This document shows positions 48,785 to 57,738 of a stretch of DNA of 64,000 nucleotides, in pieces (position 1 is the stretch's first letter; the number at the start of each line of letters is the position of its first letter). Below the pieces are notes generated by a model. That model saw only the letters and a program-made list of their open reading frames with translations. It did no database searches and had not been told where the DNA came from. Source of the DNA: Humibacter albus DSM 18994 (GTDB taxonomy: Bacteria; Actinomycetota; Actinomycetes; Actinomycetales; Microbacteriaceae); contig NZ_ATXT01000014.1 in the NCBI RefSeq assembly GCF_000421825.1, positions 62,001 to 126,000 of the forward strand, read 5' to 3'. The translations under genes and the position numbers were made by a program.

Positions 48785-50137
48785 ATGGCGATGAGCGACA
48801 GAGCGATGACCAGGCGGGGATTCCTCGCCGCCGGTCTGGGCGCCGCAGCGGTGCCGCTGCTCGCGGGATGCTCCAGCAATCTGGGCAACACCGTGGCATC
48901 CGGCCTGTTCGGCGCGCGGCTCCCCAGCGAGACGCTGGTCTTCTGGAATCTCTTCGGCGGCGGCGACGGCAGCCGCATGGAGACGATGGAGGCCGGATAC
49001 CGCAAGAAGTACGGACCGAACTCGCTGCAGGCGACCACGTTCGCGTGGGGGAACCCGTACTACACGAAGGTCACCCTCGCGACCGTCGGCAACAAGCCGC
49101 CGGACGTGGCCATCTCCCACCTGACGAGGGCGAAACCGCTGTGGAGCGGCGGTCTGCTCGAGCCGATCACGGCCGATGACCTCTCGTCCGTCGGCCTGAG
49201 CCCTGCAGACTTCTCGCCGGCGCCCTGGAAGGAGCAGAGGACCGACGGCAAGAACATCGCGGTTCCGCTCGACACGCATCCGATCGTGATGTTCTTCAAC
49301 ACCGACGTGTGCCGCAAAGCGGGCCTGGTGGACAGCGACGGCAAGCTCAAGGCGCTCGATGACATGGATGCCTTCGAGTCGGCCCTCGCGGCGATCAGCA
49401 AGGTCACCGGAGGGGTCGCGCTGACGATCCCGAATGTCGGCGGTGAGACGGCCACCCCGTGGCGCGTGTTCTGGACGTTCTACAACCAGAACAAGGCGGC
49501 CACCCCATTCCTCTCCGACAACGGTTCGAAGCTCACGGTCGACGAGGATGTCTTCGCCAAGGTCAACGAGCGGCTCCAGTCCTGGGTCAAGAAGGGCTGG
49601 GTCAACAAGGCGCTCGACTATGCGACGGCGGAGTCCTATATGTTCACCGGCAAGTCGGGTCTGTATCTCGAGGGCGAATGGGAGATCACGACGGCGCAGT
49701 CGGTCAAGGGCCTGAAGTTCGGCATGGTGCCGATTCCCAATCTGTACGACCAGCCGGCCGCGCAGGCGGACTCGCACACCTTCGTTCTTCCGCGCAAGGA
49801 TCGGACTCCGCAGGAACGCCACCAGGCCATGCTGTTCATCCGCTCGATGCTCGACCAGAGCATGACCTGGGCGAAGGGCGGACACATCCCCGCCTTCCAA
49901 CGCGTGGCGAACAGCGCCGCATACAAGGCGCTGGAGCCGCAGGCCGATTACGCATCCGCGGCGAAGCACGCGGTGTACGACGACCCGGCGTGGTACGGCG
50001 GATCGGGCTCGACCTTCGAGGGCATCGTCGGCGCGGAGCTGGGACTCATCCAGCAGCTCGCCTCGACGCCGCAGGCAGCCATGCAGTCCATCAAGGACCA
50101 ACTCAGCGTGTACCTGAACACGCCGAGCCCGCTCTGA
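48785..50137 (+). CDS. Carbohydrate ABC transporter substrate-binding lipoprotein (family 1)
   Basis: A 450-residue sugar-binding protein. Twin arginines (MTRRGFLAAGLG, R10-R11) and a lipobox LLAGC (C29) mark a Tat-exported lipoprotein. Family blocks are LVFWNLFGGGDGSRMETMEAGYRKKYG, KPPDVAISHLTRAKPLWSGGLLEPI and ALFIRSMLDQS-like LFIRSMLDQSMTWAKGGHIP. The adjoining GH51 enzyme suggests arabino-oligosaccharides as ligand, an inference. AAGGAGG lies 11 nt upstream of the ATG. No ATPase gene follows the two permeases; such systems use a shared MsmK/UgpC-type ATPase encoded elsewhere. Confidence 0.9.
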   Translation: MAMSDRAMTRRGFLAAGLGAAAVPLLAGCSSNLGNTVASGLFGARLPSETLVFWNLFGGGDGSRMETMEAGYRKKYGPNSLQATTFAWGNPYYTKVTLATVGNKPPDVAISHLTRAKPLWSGGLLEPITADDLSSVGLSPADFSPAPWKEQRTDGKNIAVPLDTHPIVMFFNTDVCRKAGLVDSDGKLKALDDMDAFESALAAISKVTGGVALTIPNVGGETATPWRVFWTFYNQNKAATPFLSDNGSKLTVDEDVFAKVNERLQSWVKKGWVNKALDYATAESYMFTGKSGLYLEGEWEITTAQSVKGLKFGMVPIPNLYDQPAAQADSHTFVLPRKDRTPQERHQAMLFIRSMLDQSMTWAKGGHIPAFQRVANSAAYKALEPQADYASAAKHAVYDDPAWYGGSGSTFEGIVGAELGLIQQLASTPQAAMQSIKDQLSVYLNTPSPL

Positions 50138-50168
50138 CAGACATCCCTCGACCGGAGGAAACAAGGAC

Positions 50169-51122
50169 GTGACCACCGCAACCGTCACCACACCACGATC
50201 CCGCTCCGCGCGGGAGACGAAGGTGCGCTTCAACTCACCGCTGCAACGCAAGGACAGCAGGTCCGCCTGGCTGTTCATCGCGCCGTTCGGCGTGTTCTAT
50301 CTCGCCTTCCTGCTCGGTCCCACGATCTACATGTTCGTGATGAGCTTCTTCAACACCTCCACGGTGCACGCCGGACTCGGCAGTTTCGCCGGGTTCGCGA
50401 ACTACGCGGAGATGCTCAGCAGGCCGGACTTCTGGAGCTCCCTGCTGCACACGCTGCAGTTCACGCTCTACACGACGCCGCCGCTGGTCATCCTGGCGTT
50501 CATCTTCGCCGTGCTGACCAACAGGATGAACCGGGGCCAGTGGTTCTACCGGCTCGCCTTCTTCCTGCCGTTCATCCTGCCGTCGGCGACGATCTCGCTG
50601 ATCTGGGTGTTCATCTTCACACCGACAACCGGCCTGTGGGCGATGGTCGAGACGTGGTTCGGCATCACGCCCGGATCGGGCGTGCTCTCCAGCCCGAACA
50701 CGGCCATGATCGGCATCGCGATCGCCACGGTCTGGTGGACGCTCGGGTTCAACTTCGTGCTCTACCTCGCCGGTCTCCAGGAGATTCCGCGCGAGCTCTA
50801 CGAGGCGGCGGCCGTCGATGGCGCGTCGGCATGGGAGCAGATCCGCTTCATCACCATTCCGCAGCTCGGTCGCACCACCGCACTGGTCGTGCTGCTGCAG
50901 ATCATCGCGAGCCTGAAGATCTTCGACCAGGTCTACCTGATGACCAGCGGCGGCCCGGGCACCTCGACGCAGGTTCTGCTGCAGCTGATCACCGGCACCG
51001 GCTTCACGGACAACAGGCTCGGCGCCGCGTCAGCGGCCAGCGTGCTGTTGTTCATCGTCATCATCATCGTCGCCATCATCCGCCAGCTCATCGGGCGTGC
51101 GGCAGCCAGGAAGGAGGCCTGA
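50169..51122 (+). CDS. Sugar ABC transporter permease (MalF/UgpA type)
   Basis: A 317-residue permease with six helices. The N-terminal cytoplasmic segment is followed by AWLFIAPFGVFYLAFLLGPT, the typical first helix, and the EAA loop ELYEAAAVDGASAWEQIRFITIPQL. It starts at GTG 50169 after GGAGG. The next permease starts one base after its stop. It works with the binding protein upstream. Confidence 0.92.
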   Translation: MTTATVTTPRSRSARETKVRFNSPLQRKDSRSAWLFIAPFGVFYLAFLLGPTIYMFVMSFFNTSTVHAGLGSFAGFANYAEMLSRPDFWSSLLHTLQFTLYTTPPLVILAFIFAVLTNRMNRGQWFYRLAFFLPFILPSATISLIWVFIFTPTTGLWAMVETWFGITPGSGVLSSPNTAMIGIAIATVWWTLGFNFVLYLAGLQEIPRELYEAAAVDGASAWEQIRFITIPQLGRTTALVVLLQIIASLKIFDQVYLMTSGGPGTSTQVLLQLITGTGFTDNRLGAASAASVLLFIVIIIVAIIRQLIGRAAARKEA

Positions 51123-51123
51123 C

Positions 51124-52026
51124 ATGGCGATCTCGACGCCTCGGCCGCGCATGAAGTCCCCCGTCTCGGCCGCTGCGCCCGCGCGGAGCGTGCAGACCAA
51201 GACCAGCGGGCGCGCATTCAACATCGTCGCGTTGATCGTGCTCATCGTCTTCGCGATCATCTGGCTGATCCCGAGCCTGTTCGCGCTCAAGACCTCGCTG
51301 ACCGACAACGGCACGGCCGCGCTCGGGGCATCCGCGATCCTCGCCGACTGGAACCCGACGCTCGCCTCCTACGCGTCGTATTTCACCTCGGGCAACATCT
51401 GGAACTGGTACATCGCCAGCGCGATCACCTCGGTCGTCACCGCGGTGCTGACCGTGTTCTTCGCCTCGATGACGGCGTACGCGCTGTCGCGGCTGAAGTT
51501 CCGCGGCTCGAACCTCGTGATGCTGCTGATCATCCTCGGCATCATGATCCCCAGCCAGGTGCTGATCGTTCCGATCTTCCAGGAGCTCAATGCGATGAGC
51601 CTGCTGAACACGTACTGGTCGGTGATCTTCCCGCAGGTGCCGGCCGTGATCGCCGTGTTCATCTTCAAGTCGTTCTTCGACGGCATTCCTCGTGAGCTGG
51701 AGGAGGCGGCGCGCATCGACGGCGCCGGACGCTGGCGCGTCTACTGGTCGGTCGTCATGCCGCTCTCGCAGCCGGTGATCGCGGCCGTGACGATCCTCAC
51801 GTTCGTCGGCGTGTGGAACAACCTGCTGCTGCCGCTGTTCGTGCTCTCGAACCCCGATCTGATGACAGTCCCGGTCGGACTGGCCACCGTGCAGGGCAGC
51901 TTCGGACAGCGTTACGCCGACATCCAGGCCGGTGCCGTGCTCGCGGCGCTGCCTCTCGTGATCCTCTACCTCATCTTCCAGCGCCGCATCGTGGAGGGCG
52001 TGACGGGAAGCGGTCTGAAGGGCTGA
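51124..52026 (+). CDS. Sugar ABC transporter permease (MalG/UgpE type)
   Basis: A 300-residue permease. The first helix is FNIVALIVLIVFAIIWLIPS-type, with six hydrophobic segments in all. The EAA loop is RELEEAARIDGAGRWRVYWSVVMPLS, with TFVGVWNNLLLPLF after it. The start ATG 51124 follows the previous TGA by one base and has AAGGAGG inside the preceding codons. A strong terminator follows. Confidence 0.92.
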   Translation: MAISTPRPRMKSPVSAAAPARSVQTKTSGRAFNIVALIVLIVFAIIWLIPSLFALKTSLTDNGTAALGASAILADWNPTLASYASYFTSGNIWNWYIASAITSVVTAVLTVFFASMTAYALSRLKFRGSNLVMLLIILGIMIPSQVLIVPIFQELNAMSLLNTYWSVIFPQVPAVIAVFIFKSFFDGIPRELEEAARIDGAGRWRVYWSVVMPLSQPVIAAVTILTFVGVWNNLLLPLFVLSNPDLMTVPVGLATVQGSFGQRYADIQAGAVLAALPLVILYLIFQRRIVEGVTGSGLKG

Positions 52027-52035
52027 CACTCCGAA

Positions 52036-52082
52036 CGAGAGGGACCGACGGCCGGGCGAGAGTCCGGCGTCGGTCCCTCTCG
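52036..52082. terminator. Strong bidirectional terminator between sugar ABC operon and lacI
   Basis: CGAGAGGGACCGACG and CGTCGGTCCCTCTCG form a perfect 15-bp stem, with CCGG/CCGG pairing inside the 17-nt loop. It lies nine nt after the permease stop and 40 nt before the convergent LacI gene's stop. Confidence 0.85.
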
Positions 52083-52122
52083 CTTGTCGGGCTCCGTCTG
52101 CGGCGGCGTCGCTCGGCCGGCG

Positions 52123-53130
52123 TCAGCGTCGCCGCGTGCTCTCGCGTTCCACCACCCGGTGCGGAATGGTGATCATCGTGACCGGAAGCGTGCGGTCAGT
52201 GATCCGTTCTGCGAGACGGTCGAGCGCGGCATCCACGAACGCCCGCTTGTCGAACGACACCGTGGTCAACGACGGGGAGGCGTACTCGCCGACGGCCACG
52301 TCGTCGAATCCGGCGACCGCCACGCCCTCGGGAACGCGGATGCCCCGCCTGAAGAGAGTGCTCAGCGCACCGATCGCGAGGGAATCGGTGAAGCAGAACA
52401 GCGCATCGGGCAGGGGAGCCCGGTCGAGGAACGCGTTCACGGACTCGGCGCCGCCGCGCGGCGTCCAGTCGTCGCAGGCGATCTCCAGGGCGGGATCGCA
52501 CGGGATGCCCGCCTCCTTCAGCGCGCGCCGGTAGCCTTCCGCACGCAGCCGGGCGGTGAACGTGAACGTGCTCATCGGGGCGCCGACGACGGCGACGCGA
52601 CGGTGGCCCAGCTCGATCAGTCGCCGGGTCATGTCGAAGGCGGCCTGATCGGGATCGACGCGCACGCGGTCCAGGAGCTGATGCTCCACCTCGCCGATGA
52701 GCACCGCGGGCGGCAGGAGGTCGGGGTCGTCGGGCAGCGCGAACTCGTCCGACACTGTCGGGTTCAGGACGAGGCCGTCCACGAGGCGGGCGCGCGCCTT
52801 CGAGAGCAGTTCTTCCTCCCGGTCAGGGCGCCCACCGGTCTCCTCGATCTGCACGCCCCAGCCACGGTCGTGCGCGGCATCCACGAAGTGATGTGCCATC
52901 TCGGCCGAATACGCGGTGGCGAGGTCGGGAAGCGCGAGCGCGATCACGCCGGAACGGCCGTTGCGCAGACCACGCGCGCTGAGGTTGGGAACGTAGTCGA
53001 GCTCGGCGAGTGCCTTCTCGACGCGTTCCTTCGTCTCCGGACGCACGAAGACCACGCCGTTGATCACGTTCGAGACCGTCTTCGGAGATACTCCGGCGAG
53101 CGCGGCCACGTCCTTGACGGTTGCGCGCAT
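52123..53130 (-). CDS. LacI-family transcriptional regulator
   Basis: A 335-residue repressor. The N-terminal helix-turn-helix is VKDVAALAGVSPKTVSNVING, followed by the hinge LDYVPNLSARGLRNG and a periplasmic-binding-like effector domain (GVIALALPDLATAYSAEMAHH, AVVGAPMSTFTFTARLRAEG, FCFTDSLAIGALS, AVAGFDDVAVGEYASPSLTTV). It is convergent with the sugar ABC operon and probably regulates it and abfA in response to an arabinose-containing sugar; the effector is inferred. Candidate operators sit upstream of both targets. Confidence 0.93.
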   Translation of the reverse strand: MRATVKDVAALAGVSPKTVSNVINGVVFVRPETKERVEKALAELDYVPNLSARGLRNGRSGVIALALPDLATAYSAEMAHHFVDAAHDRGWGVQIEETGGRPDREEELLSKARARLVDGLVLNPTVSDEFALPDDPDLLPPAVLIGEVEHQLLDRVRVDPDQAAFDMTRRLIELGHRRVAVVGAPMSTFTFTARLRAEGYRRALKEAGIPCDPALEIACDDWTPRGGAESVNAFLDRAPLPDALFCFTDSLAIGALSTLFRRGIRVPEGVAVAGFDDVAVGEYASPSLTTVSFDKRAFVDAALDRLAERITDRTLPVTMITIPHRVVERESTRRR

Positions 53131-53215
53131 CGCCGACCTCTCTCGTTCCCGCGAGAAGCCTACCTGCCGCTTCACTCCGGCGGACATTGCGTGTCGTGCG
53201 GCGGGGAACGACTAC

Positions 53216-53228
53216 TTACGCAACGTGA
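53216..53228 (-). promoter_or_regulatory. Possible LacI autoregulatory site
   Basis: On the minus strand TCACGTTGCGTAA shares CACGTTG with the operator candidate at 48601-48614. It lies 86 nt upstream of the lacI start. Evidence is short and the call is tentative. The remaining spacer (53131-53290) shows nothing else. Confidence 0.25.
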
Positions 53229-53290
53229 CACGCTCTTCGAGGCGGCGGCGTGTACGGCGCCGAACGTGACCATGCACCTGGCCGACTGCG

Positions 53291-53315
53291 GTGCGCCGGG
53301 CGGGGACCGGCGCAC
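53291..53315 (-). terminator. Terminator hairpin after phosphoenolpyruvate carboxylase
   Basis: GTGCGCCGG and CCGGCGCAC form a perfect 9-bp stem around a 7-nt loop, four bases after the ppc stop. There is no T-run. Confidence 0.6.
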
Positions 53316-53319
53316 AAGA

Positions 53320-56040
53320 TCAACCCGTGTTCTGCAGGCCGGCGGCGACGCCGTTGACGGAGAGCAGCAGCAGACGTCGCAGTTCGTCCTGCTGCGTCTC
53401 GTCGATGGATGCCGCGTCGTTCTGGCTGCGCAGCGCCTTCAGCGCGCGCAGCTGCAGCAGCGAGAGGGCGTCGACGTACGGGCTGCGCAGGCGCACCGCG
53501 CGGCGCAGCACGTGTCGTCCGGCCAGCAGCTCGGATGCTCCGCTCGCCTTCAGGGCCCACTCGCGGGTGAGCGCCATCTCCTCGAGCACGAGGTCGGCGA
53601 GGTCGTTCCGGTCGCCGAGCTCGAGATAGCGTCGGGCGAGTCGGTCGTCGGTCTTGGCGAGCGACATCTCGACGTTCTCGATCAGCGTGCGGAACAGCGG
53701 CCAGTCGCGATAGGCATCCTGCAGCAGCTTCTCGTCGCCGACGGCGGCCAGGGCGGATCCCAGGCCGAACCAGCCGGCGAGGTTGATGCGGGCCTGCGTC
53801 CACGCGAACACCCACGGGATGGCGCGAAGGTCTTCCAGCGACTCGAGCGAGAGGCCACGGCGGGCGGGGCGGGAGCCCAGCGCGAGCAGGCCGATCTCCT
53901 CCTGCGGGGTGACCAGGCCGAACCACGGTGCGAAGCCGTCGGACCGCACCAGCTGGTAGAAGCGCTCGCGGCTGACCTCGTCGAGGCGTGCGGCGAGGTC
54001 GGCGAACTGCTCGGCGGCCCGTGCGTTGCGCTCTCCGATCGAAGGCGCGGATGCCATCAGCGTCGAGGCCGCGATCTGCTCCAGGTGGCGCACCGCGACG
54101 ACAGGGTCGCCGTACTGCGCGAAAATGACCTCGCCCTGTTCCGTCAGCTTGAATCGGCCGTCCACCGACCCCGGCGGCTGGGCGAGCACGGCCTCGTTGG
54201 CGGGTCCGCCGCCCCGGCCGAGCGAGCCGCCGCGTCCGTGGAACTGCGTGAGCACGATGTCGTTGCGCTTGGCCCACTGCGCGATACGGGCCTGGGCGTC
54301 GTACAGGGCGAGCGTGGCCGAGACGGGGCCGACATCCTTCGACGAGTCGGAGTAGCCGAGCATGACCTCCAGACGCCGGCCGGTCTGCTCCAGGCGCTTC
54401 GCCACCTCGGGCAGGCGGATCATCTCTTCGAGGATGTCGGTGGACGCCTTGAGATCGTCGAACGTCTCGAACAGCGGGATGACGTCGAGCACGGGTGCCG
54501 CTTCGGCCGACCCGAGCGCGTGCGCGGCGAGTCGGTACACGTTCGCGATGTCGTCGGTCGACTGGGTGAACGAGATGATGTAGCGGCGGGCGGCATCGAC
54601 GCCGTAGCGATTCTGGAGCTGCGCGATGACGCGGAACACGTCGAGCACCTCGGAGCTCATGTCGTCGAGCTCGCCCTCGCCGCGCTCCTTGGCGTCGATC
54701 GCGGCGAGCGTCTGGCGGTGCACCTTCGAGTGCTGGCGCACCTCGAGCTCGGCCAGGTGGAAGCCGAAGGTCTCGACCTGCCAGATCAGGTGCTGCAGCT
54801 CACCATAGGCGTTGCGCTCGTCTCCGGCCTGCACGAGCGAGCGCTGCACGACGCGAAGGTCGTCGAGCAGTGCCTGCGGGTTCTCGTAGGCGAGGTCGGC
54901 GTCGCGCTTGCGCGTGGCGGCGATGCGCTCGGCCGCCACGAGCAGCACGCGACGGTGCGGCTCGTTCGGGGAGCGGGTGGCGACGTCGGTCGTGAGCTCC
55001 TCGGTGAGGGCGCGCTGGCGCTGCCACAGGTCGAGGAGCTCGCTGCTGGGCGGGGTGTCGCGCGCGTCGAGCGTGAGCACGCGGCCGATGCGATCGGTGG
55101 CGTGCTCCAGGCCGAGCAGCACGTGCTCCGAGGCGATCGCGGCGGCCCTGCGCGTGATCTTCGAGGTGACGAACGGGTTGCCGTCGCGGTCGGCGCCGAT
55201 CCAGCTGCCGAAGCGCACGAAGGCGCGGGCCTCGGGTTGCCGCGGCGTGGCATCCGCCCCGGCCAGCCGCTCGTCGATGAGCCGGTACACCCTGGGGATG
55301 ACCTGGAACAGCGTCTGGTCGAAGATGTTCATCGCCGTGCGCACCTCGTCGAGCGGGGTGGGCCGGTTCGAGCGCAGCGGGGCGGTGCGCCAGAGTGTGT
55401 CGATCTCGGCCAGCAGCTCGCGTTCGTTCTCCTGACGGGCGAGTGCGCCCAAGCGCGGGTCGTCGTGCTCGGCGACCAGTTCGCTGATGCGGCGGATCGC
55501 GTAGGCGACGGCACGACGACGGGCCTCGGTGGGGTGCGCGGTAAGCACAGGACGGAACTCGAGGTTCGACACGCGCTCCCGTGCCTCGTCGTCGCCGACC
55601 TCCTCGCTCAGTGCGGCGAATGCGCTCGCGAACGACTCGGTAGCACGATGTCCGTCGGACGACCACGGGTCACGGGCGAGAAGCACGCGCACGCGGTGGC
55701 GCTCCTCGGCGAGGTTCACCAGGTGGAAGTAGCAGGTGAACGCGCGGGCCACCTGCTCGGCACGCTCCAGGCTGAAGCCGGCGACGAGTTCCTCGGCGTC
55801 TTCGATGGATGCCTCGCCGTTGCGCTCGTAGGCACCGATCGTCAGTGCGCGTAACTTTTCGACATCTTCGAGCAGATCCTGCCCGCCGGACTCGGCCAGA
55901 ACGCGGCCGAGCAGCTCACCGAGGAAGCGCACATCGGCGCGCAGCGCCTCGGGCACCTCGCCGCTGCGCTGATCTCGCGCGGCGGGGGCGTCGTCGGAAG
56001 CGTCGGAGGGGGAGTGAATCGAGGGGGCACCGTTCGTCAT
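53320..56040 (-). CDS. ppc: Phosphoenolpyruvate carboxylase
   Basis: 906 residues, the normal length. It makes oxaloacetate from PEP and bicarbonate to refill the TCA cycle. The catalytic His is H169 in VLTAHPTEARRR, the essential glycine/arginine loop is FHGRGGSLGRGGGP near residue 600, and the end is the invariant QNTG. A further block is ARAFVRFGSWIGADRDGNPFVT. ATG 56040 was chosen; a long open upstream extension belongs to the other strand's esterase gene. It is the only central-carbon enzyme in the window. Confidence 0.97.
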   Translation of the reverse strand: MTNGAPSIHSPSDASDDAPAARDQRSGEVPEALRADVRFLGELLGRVLAESGGQDLLEDVEKLRALTIGAYERNGEASIEDAEELVAGFSLERAEQVARAFTCYFHLVNLAEERHRVRVLLARDPWSSDGHRATESFASAFAALSEEVGDDEARERVSNLEFRPVLTAHPTEARRRAVAYAIRRISELVAEHDDPRLGALARQENERELLAEIDTLWRTAPLRSNRPTPLDEVRTAMNIFDQTLFQVIPRVYRLIDERLAGADATPRQPEARAFVRFGSWIGADRDGNPFVTSKITRRAAAIASEHVLLGLEHATDRIGRVLTLDARDTPPSSELLDLWQRQRALTEELTTDVATRSPNEPHRRVLLVAAERIAATRKRDADLAYENPQALLDDLRVVQRSLVQAGDERNAYGELQHLIWQVETFGFHLAELEVRQHSKVHRQTLAAIDAKERGEGELDDMSSEVLDVFRVIAQLQNRYGVDAARRYIISFTQSTDDIANVYRLAAHALGSAEAAPVLDVIPLFETFDDLKASTDILEEMIRLPEVAKRLEQTGRRLEVMLGYSDSSKDVGPVSATLALYDAQARIAQWAKRNDIVLTQFHGRGGSLGRGGGPANEAVLAQPPGSVDGRFKLTEQGEVIFAQYGDPVVAVRHLEQIAASTLMASAPSIGERNARAAEQFADLAARLDEVSRERFYQLVRSDGFAPWFGLVTPQEEIGLLALGSRPARRGLSLESLEDLRAIPWVFAWTQARINLAGWFGLGSALAAVGDEKLLQDAYRDWPLFRTLIENVEMSLAKTDDRLARRYLELGDRNDLADLVLEEMALTREWALKASGASELLAGRHVLRRAVRLRSPYVDALSLLQLRALKALRSQNDAASIDETQQDELRRLLLLSVNGVAAGLQNTG

Positions 56041-56211
56041 CGCCCTCCAGGGTAGCGAGGGGGCCCGCGGGCGCGAAAACGCCCGGAGTTCGGGTGGGTG
56101 CGGACGAGGTCGTGATGTCGGTGGCATGCGCTGTGCTGAGGTATCGCCACGGCAGGTCGCCGAGGTGACCGGATCGGCGCCGGGAGGCGACGCCGACGAC
56201 GAGGAGTGCAG

Positions 56212-57114
56212 ATGAGCAGGCGGCAATGGCAGGAACTCGACGCTCGGCTGCGCGGCGCGCCACGGCCGGCCGGCCCGGTCCCGATCGAGGCGGCTCGAGC
56301 GGGTTTCGCCGTGTTCATGGGCCGGTTCCCTGTGCCCGGCGGAGTACGACGATCGTCGCGGAAGCTCGCCGGGCGCCCCGCGGTGCTCGTCGAACGGAGC
56401 GAGACGGGCGGCGCCGGCACCATCCTCTATTTCCACGGTGGATCGTTCTCGCTGGGCTCTCCCGAGACGGCGATGGCGGTGACGGCGAATCTCGTGGCGC
56501 GCACGGGCATCCGCGCGCTCTCGCTGGACTATCGGCTGGCACCGGAGCATCCGTTTCCCGCGGCGATCGAGGACGGACTCGATGCCTATCGTGAGCTGCT
56601 CGACGACGGATTGGACCCCGTGTCGGTCGCGTTCGCGGGAGACTCGGCGGGCGGAGGGCTGAGCGTCACGGTCGCGCTGGCGGCGCGGGATGCCGGACTG
56701 CCGATGCCGGCGGCGATCGTCGCGTTCTCGCCGGGGCTCGACGCGACACGCACGGGCGCCAGCATGCGCGGCAAAGAGGGGGCGGATCCGTTCTTCACGC
56801 TCGCCGGGCTCGAGCGCAGCGGCGACGTGTATCTGAACGGGCAGGATCCGCGGCATCCGCTGGCGTCGCCCGCCGTGGGCGCAGACCTCGCGGGCTTGCC
56901 GCCGATCCTGCTGCAAGTCGGAACGAACGAGCTGCTGCTGGATGACTCCGTACGGCTTTCCGAACGCGCCCGGGATGCCGGTGTGGACGTCATCCTCGAT
57001 GTCACCGCCGACGTGCCGCACGTGTTCCAGGCGTGGGCGGGGGAGCTTGAGGAGGCGGACTGGGCGCTCGATCGTGCGGCACTGTTCCTCACGCAGCATG
57101 TGCGGGGTCGTTGA
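56212..57114 (+). CDS. Alpha/beta hydrolase, HSL-type esterase
   Basis: A 300-residue hormone-sensitive-lipase family esterase. The oxyanion block is YFHGGSFSLGS, the nucleophile elbow AGDSAGGG, and the acid/His pair lies in QVGTNELLLDDS and DVPHVFQAW. ATG 56212 was preferred over a GTG at 56206 because GAGGAG lies five bases before the ATG. The substrate is unknown. It is divergent from ppc across 171 nt. Confidence 0.9.
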   Translation: MSRRQWQELDARLRGAPRPAGPVPIEAARAGFAVFMGRFPVPGGVRRSSRKLAGRPAVLVERSETGGAGTILYFHGGSFSLGSPETAMAVTANLVARTGIRALSLDYRLAPEHPFPAAIEDGLDAYRELLDDGLDPVSVAFAGDSAGGGLSVTVALAARDAGLPMPAAIVAFSPGLDATRTGASMRGKEGADPFFTLAGLERSGDVYLNGQDPRHPLASPAVGADLAGLPPILLQVGTNELLLDDSVRLSERARDAGVDVILDVTADVPHVFQAWAGELEEADWALDRAALFLTQHVRGR

Positions 57115-57152
57115 GCGGTGGCGGCGCCGTGGAGCACGTCTAGGCTGACCGC

Positions 57153-57695
57153 ATGCCGCGGCTCATGCACGTGAACGGACCGTCCCGTGTCGGGAAGTCG
57201 ACAGTGGCGCGCCGGTATGCGGCGGAGCATCCGGGAACGCTGAACGTCGACATCGATCTGCTCGTGGGGACGGTGGACGGCTGGCGAGACGACTTCGACG
57301 CGGCGCTGTCCGCGGCACGGGAGCTCGGGGCGGCGAGGGCGCTCGCGCATCTGCGAAACGGAGGCGACGTGGTGCTTCCGCAACTGATCACGAGCTACGA
57401 CGCGAGCCCGTGGGCTCAGGAGCTCGCGGAGGAAGCGGGCGCCGAGTACATCGAGTTCGCCCTGCTCGTCTCGCGTGACGAGCATCGGCGACGGCTCGAG
57501 GCGAAGCGGCCGGACGGGGAAGTGGACGCGTGGGTGCAGGAGACGGTGTCGGGATCCGACGGTGCTCTGCTCGACAAGATCATCGCCGATCTCGACGACT
57601 ATCTCGCCGGACGACCGGCCACGATCCGCATCGACACCGGGGCGCAGACGGCGGAGGAGACGTACGAGCTGCTGCTCCGTGCTCTTCGGGAGTGA
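57153..57695 (+). CDS. P-loop ATP-binding kinase-like protein
   Basis: A 180-residue P-loop protein. Walker A is NGPSRVGKST near residue 9. The later DIDLLVGTVDGWRDDFDAAL and FALLVSRDEHRRRLEAK blocks resemble AAA_33/zeta-toxin-like small-molecule kinases. The phosphoryl acceptor is unknown. The last codons run into an 18-bp tandem repeat that also contains the stop codon. It sits 38 nt after the esterase gene on the same strand and may be co-transcribed. Confidence 0.75.
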   Translation: MPRLMHVNGPSRVGKSTVARRYAAEHPGTLNVDIDLLVGTVDGWRDDFDAALSAARELGAARALAHLRNGGDVVLPQLITSYDASPWAQELAEEAGAEYIEFALLVSRDEHRRRLEAKRPDGEVDAWVQETVSGSDGALLDKIIADLDDYLAGRPATIRIDTGAQTAEETYELLLRALRE

Positions 57696-57714
57696 CGTGC
57701 TCTTCGGGAGTGAC
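57679..57714. repeat. 18-bp perfect tandem repeat spanning the stop codon of the kinase-like gene
   Basis: GTGCTCTTCGGGAGTGAC is present twice (57679-57696 and 57697-57714), with a third partial copy starting GTGCTC. The stop TGA (57693-57695) falls in the first unit, so the duplication did not change the protein. Confidence 0.8.
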
Positions 57715-57738
57715 GTGCTCCGGGCTGCATCGCGGTCC

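Noticed and set aside
53320-57099. 1259-codon extended phosphoenolpyruvate carboxylase
   Set aside because: The extra 5' part is antisense to the esterase gene; PEPC similarity begins near ATG 56040.
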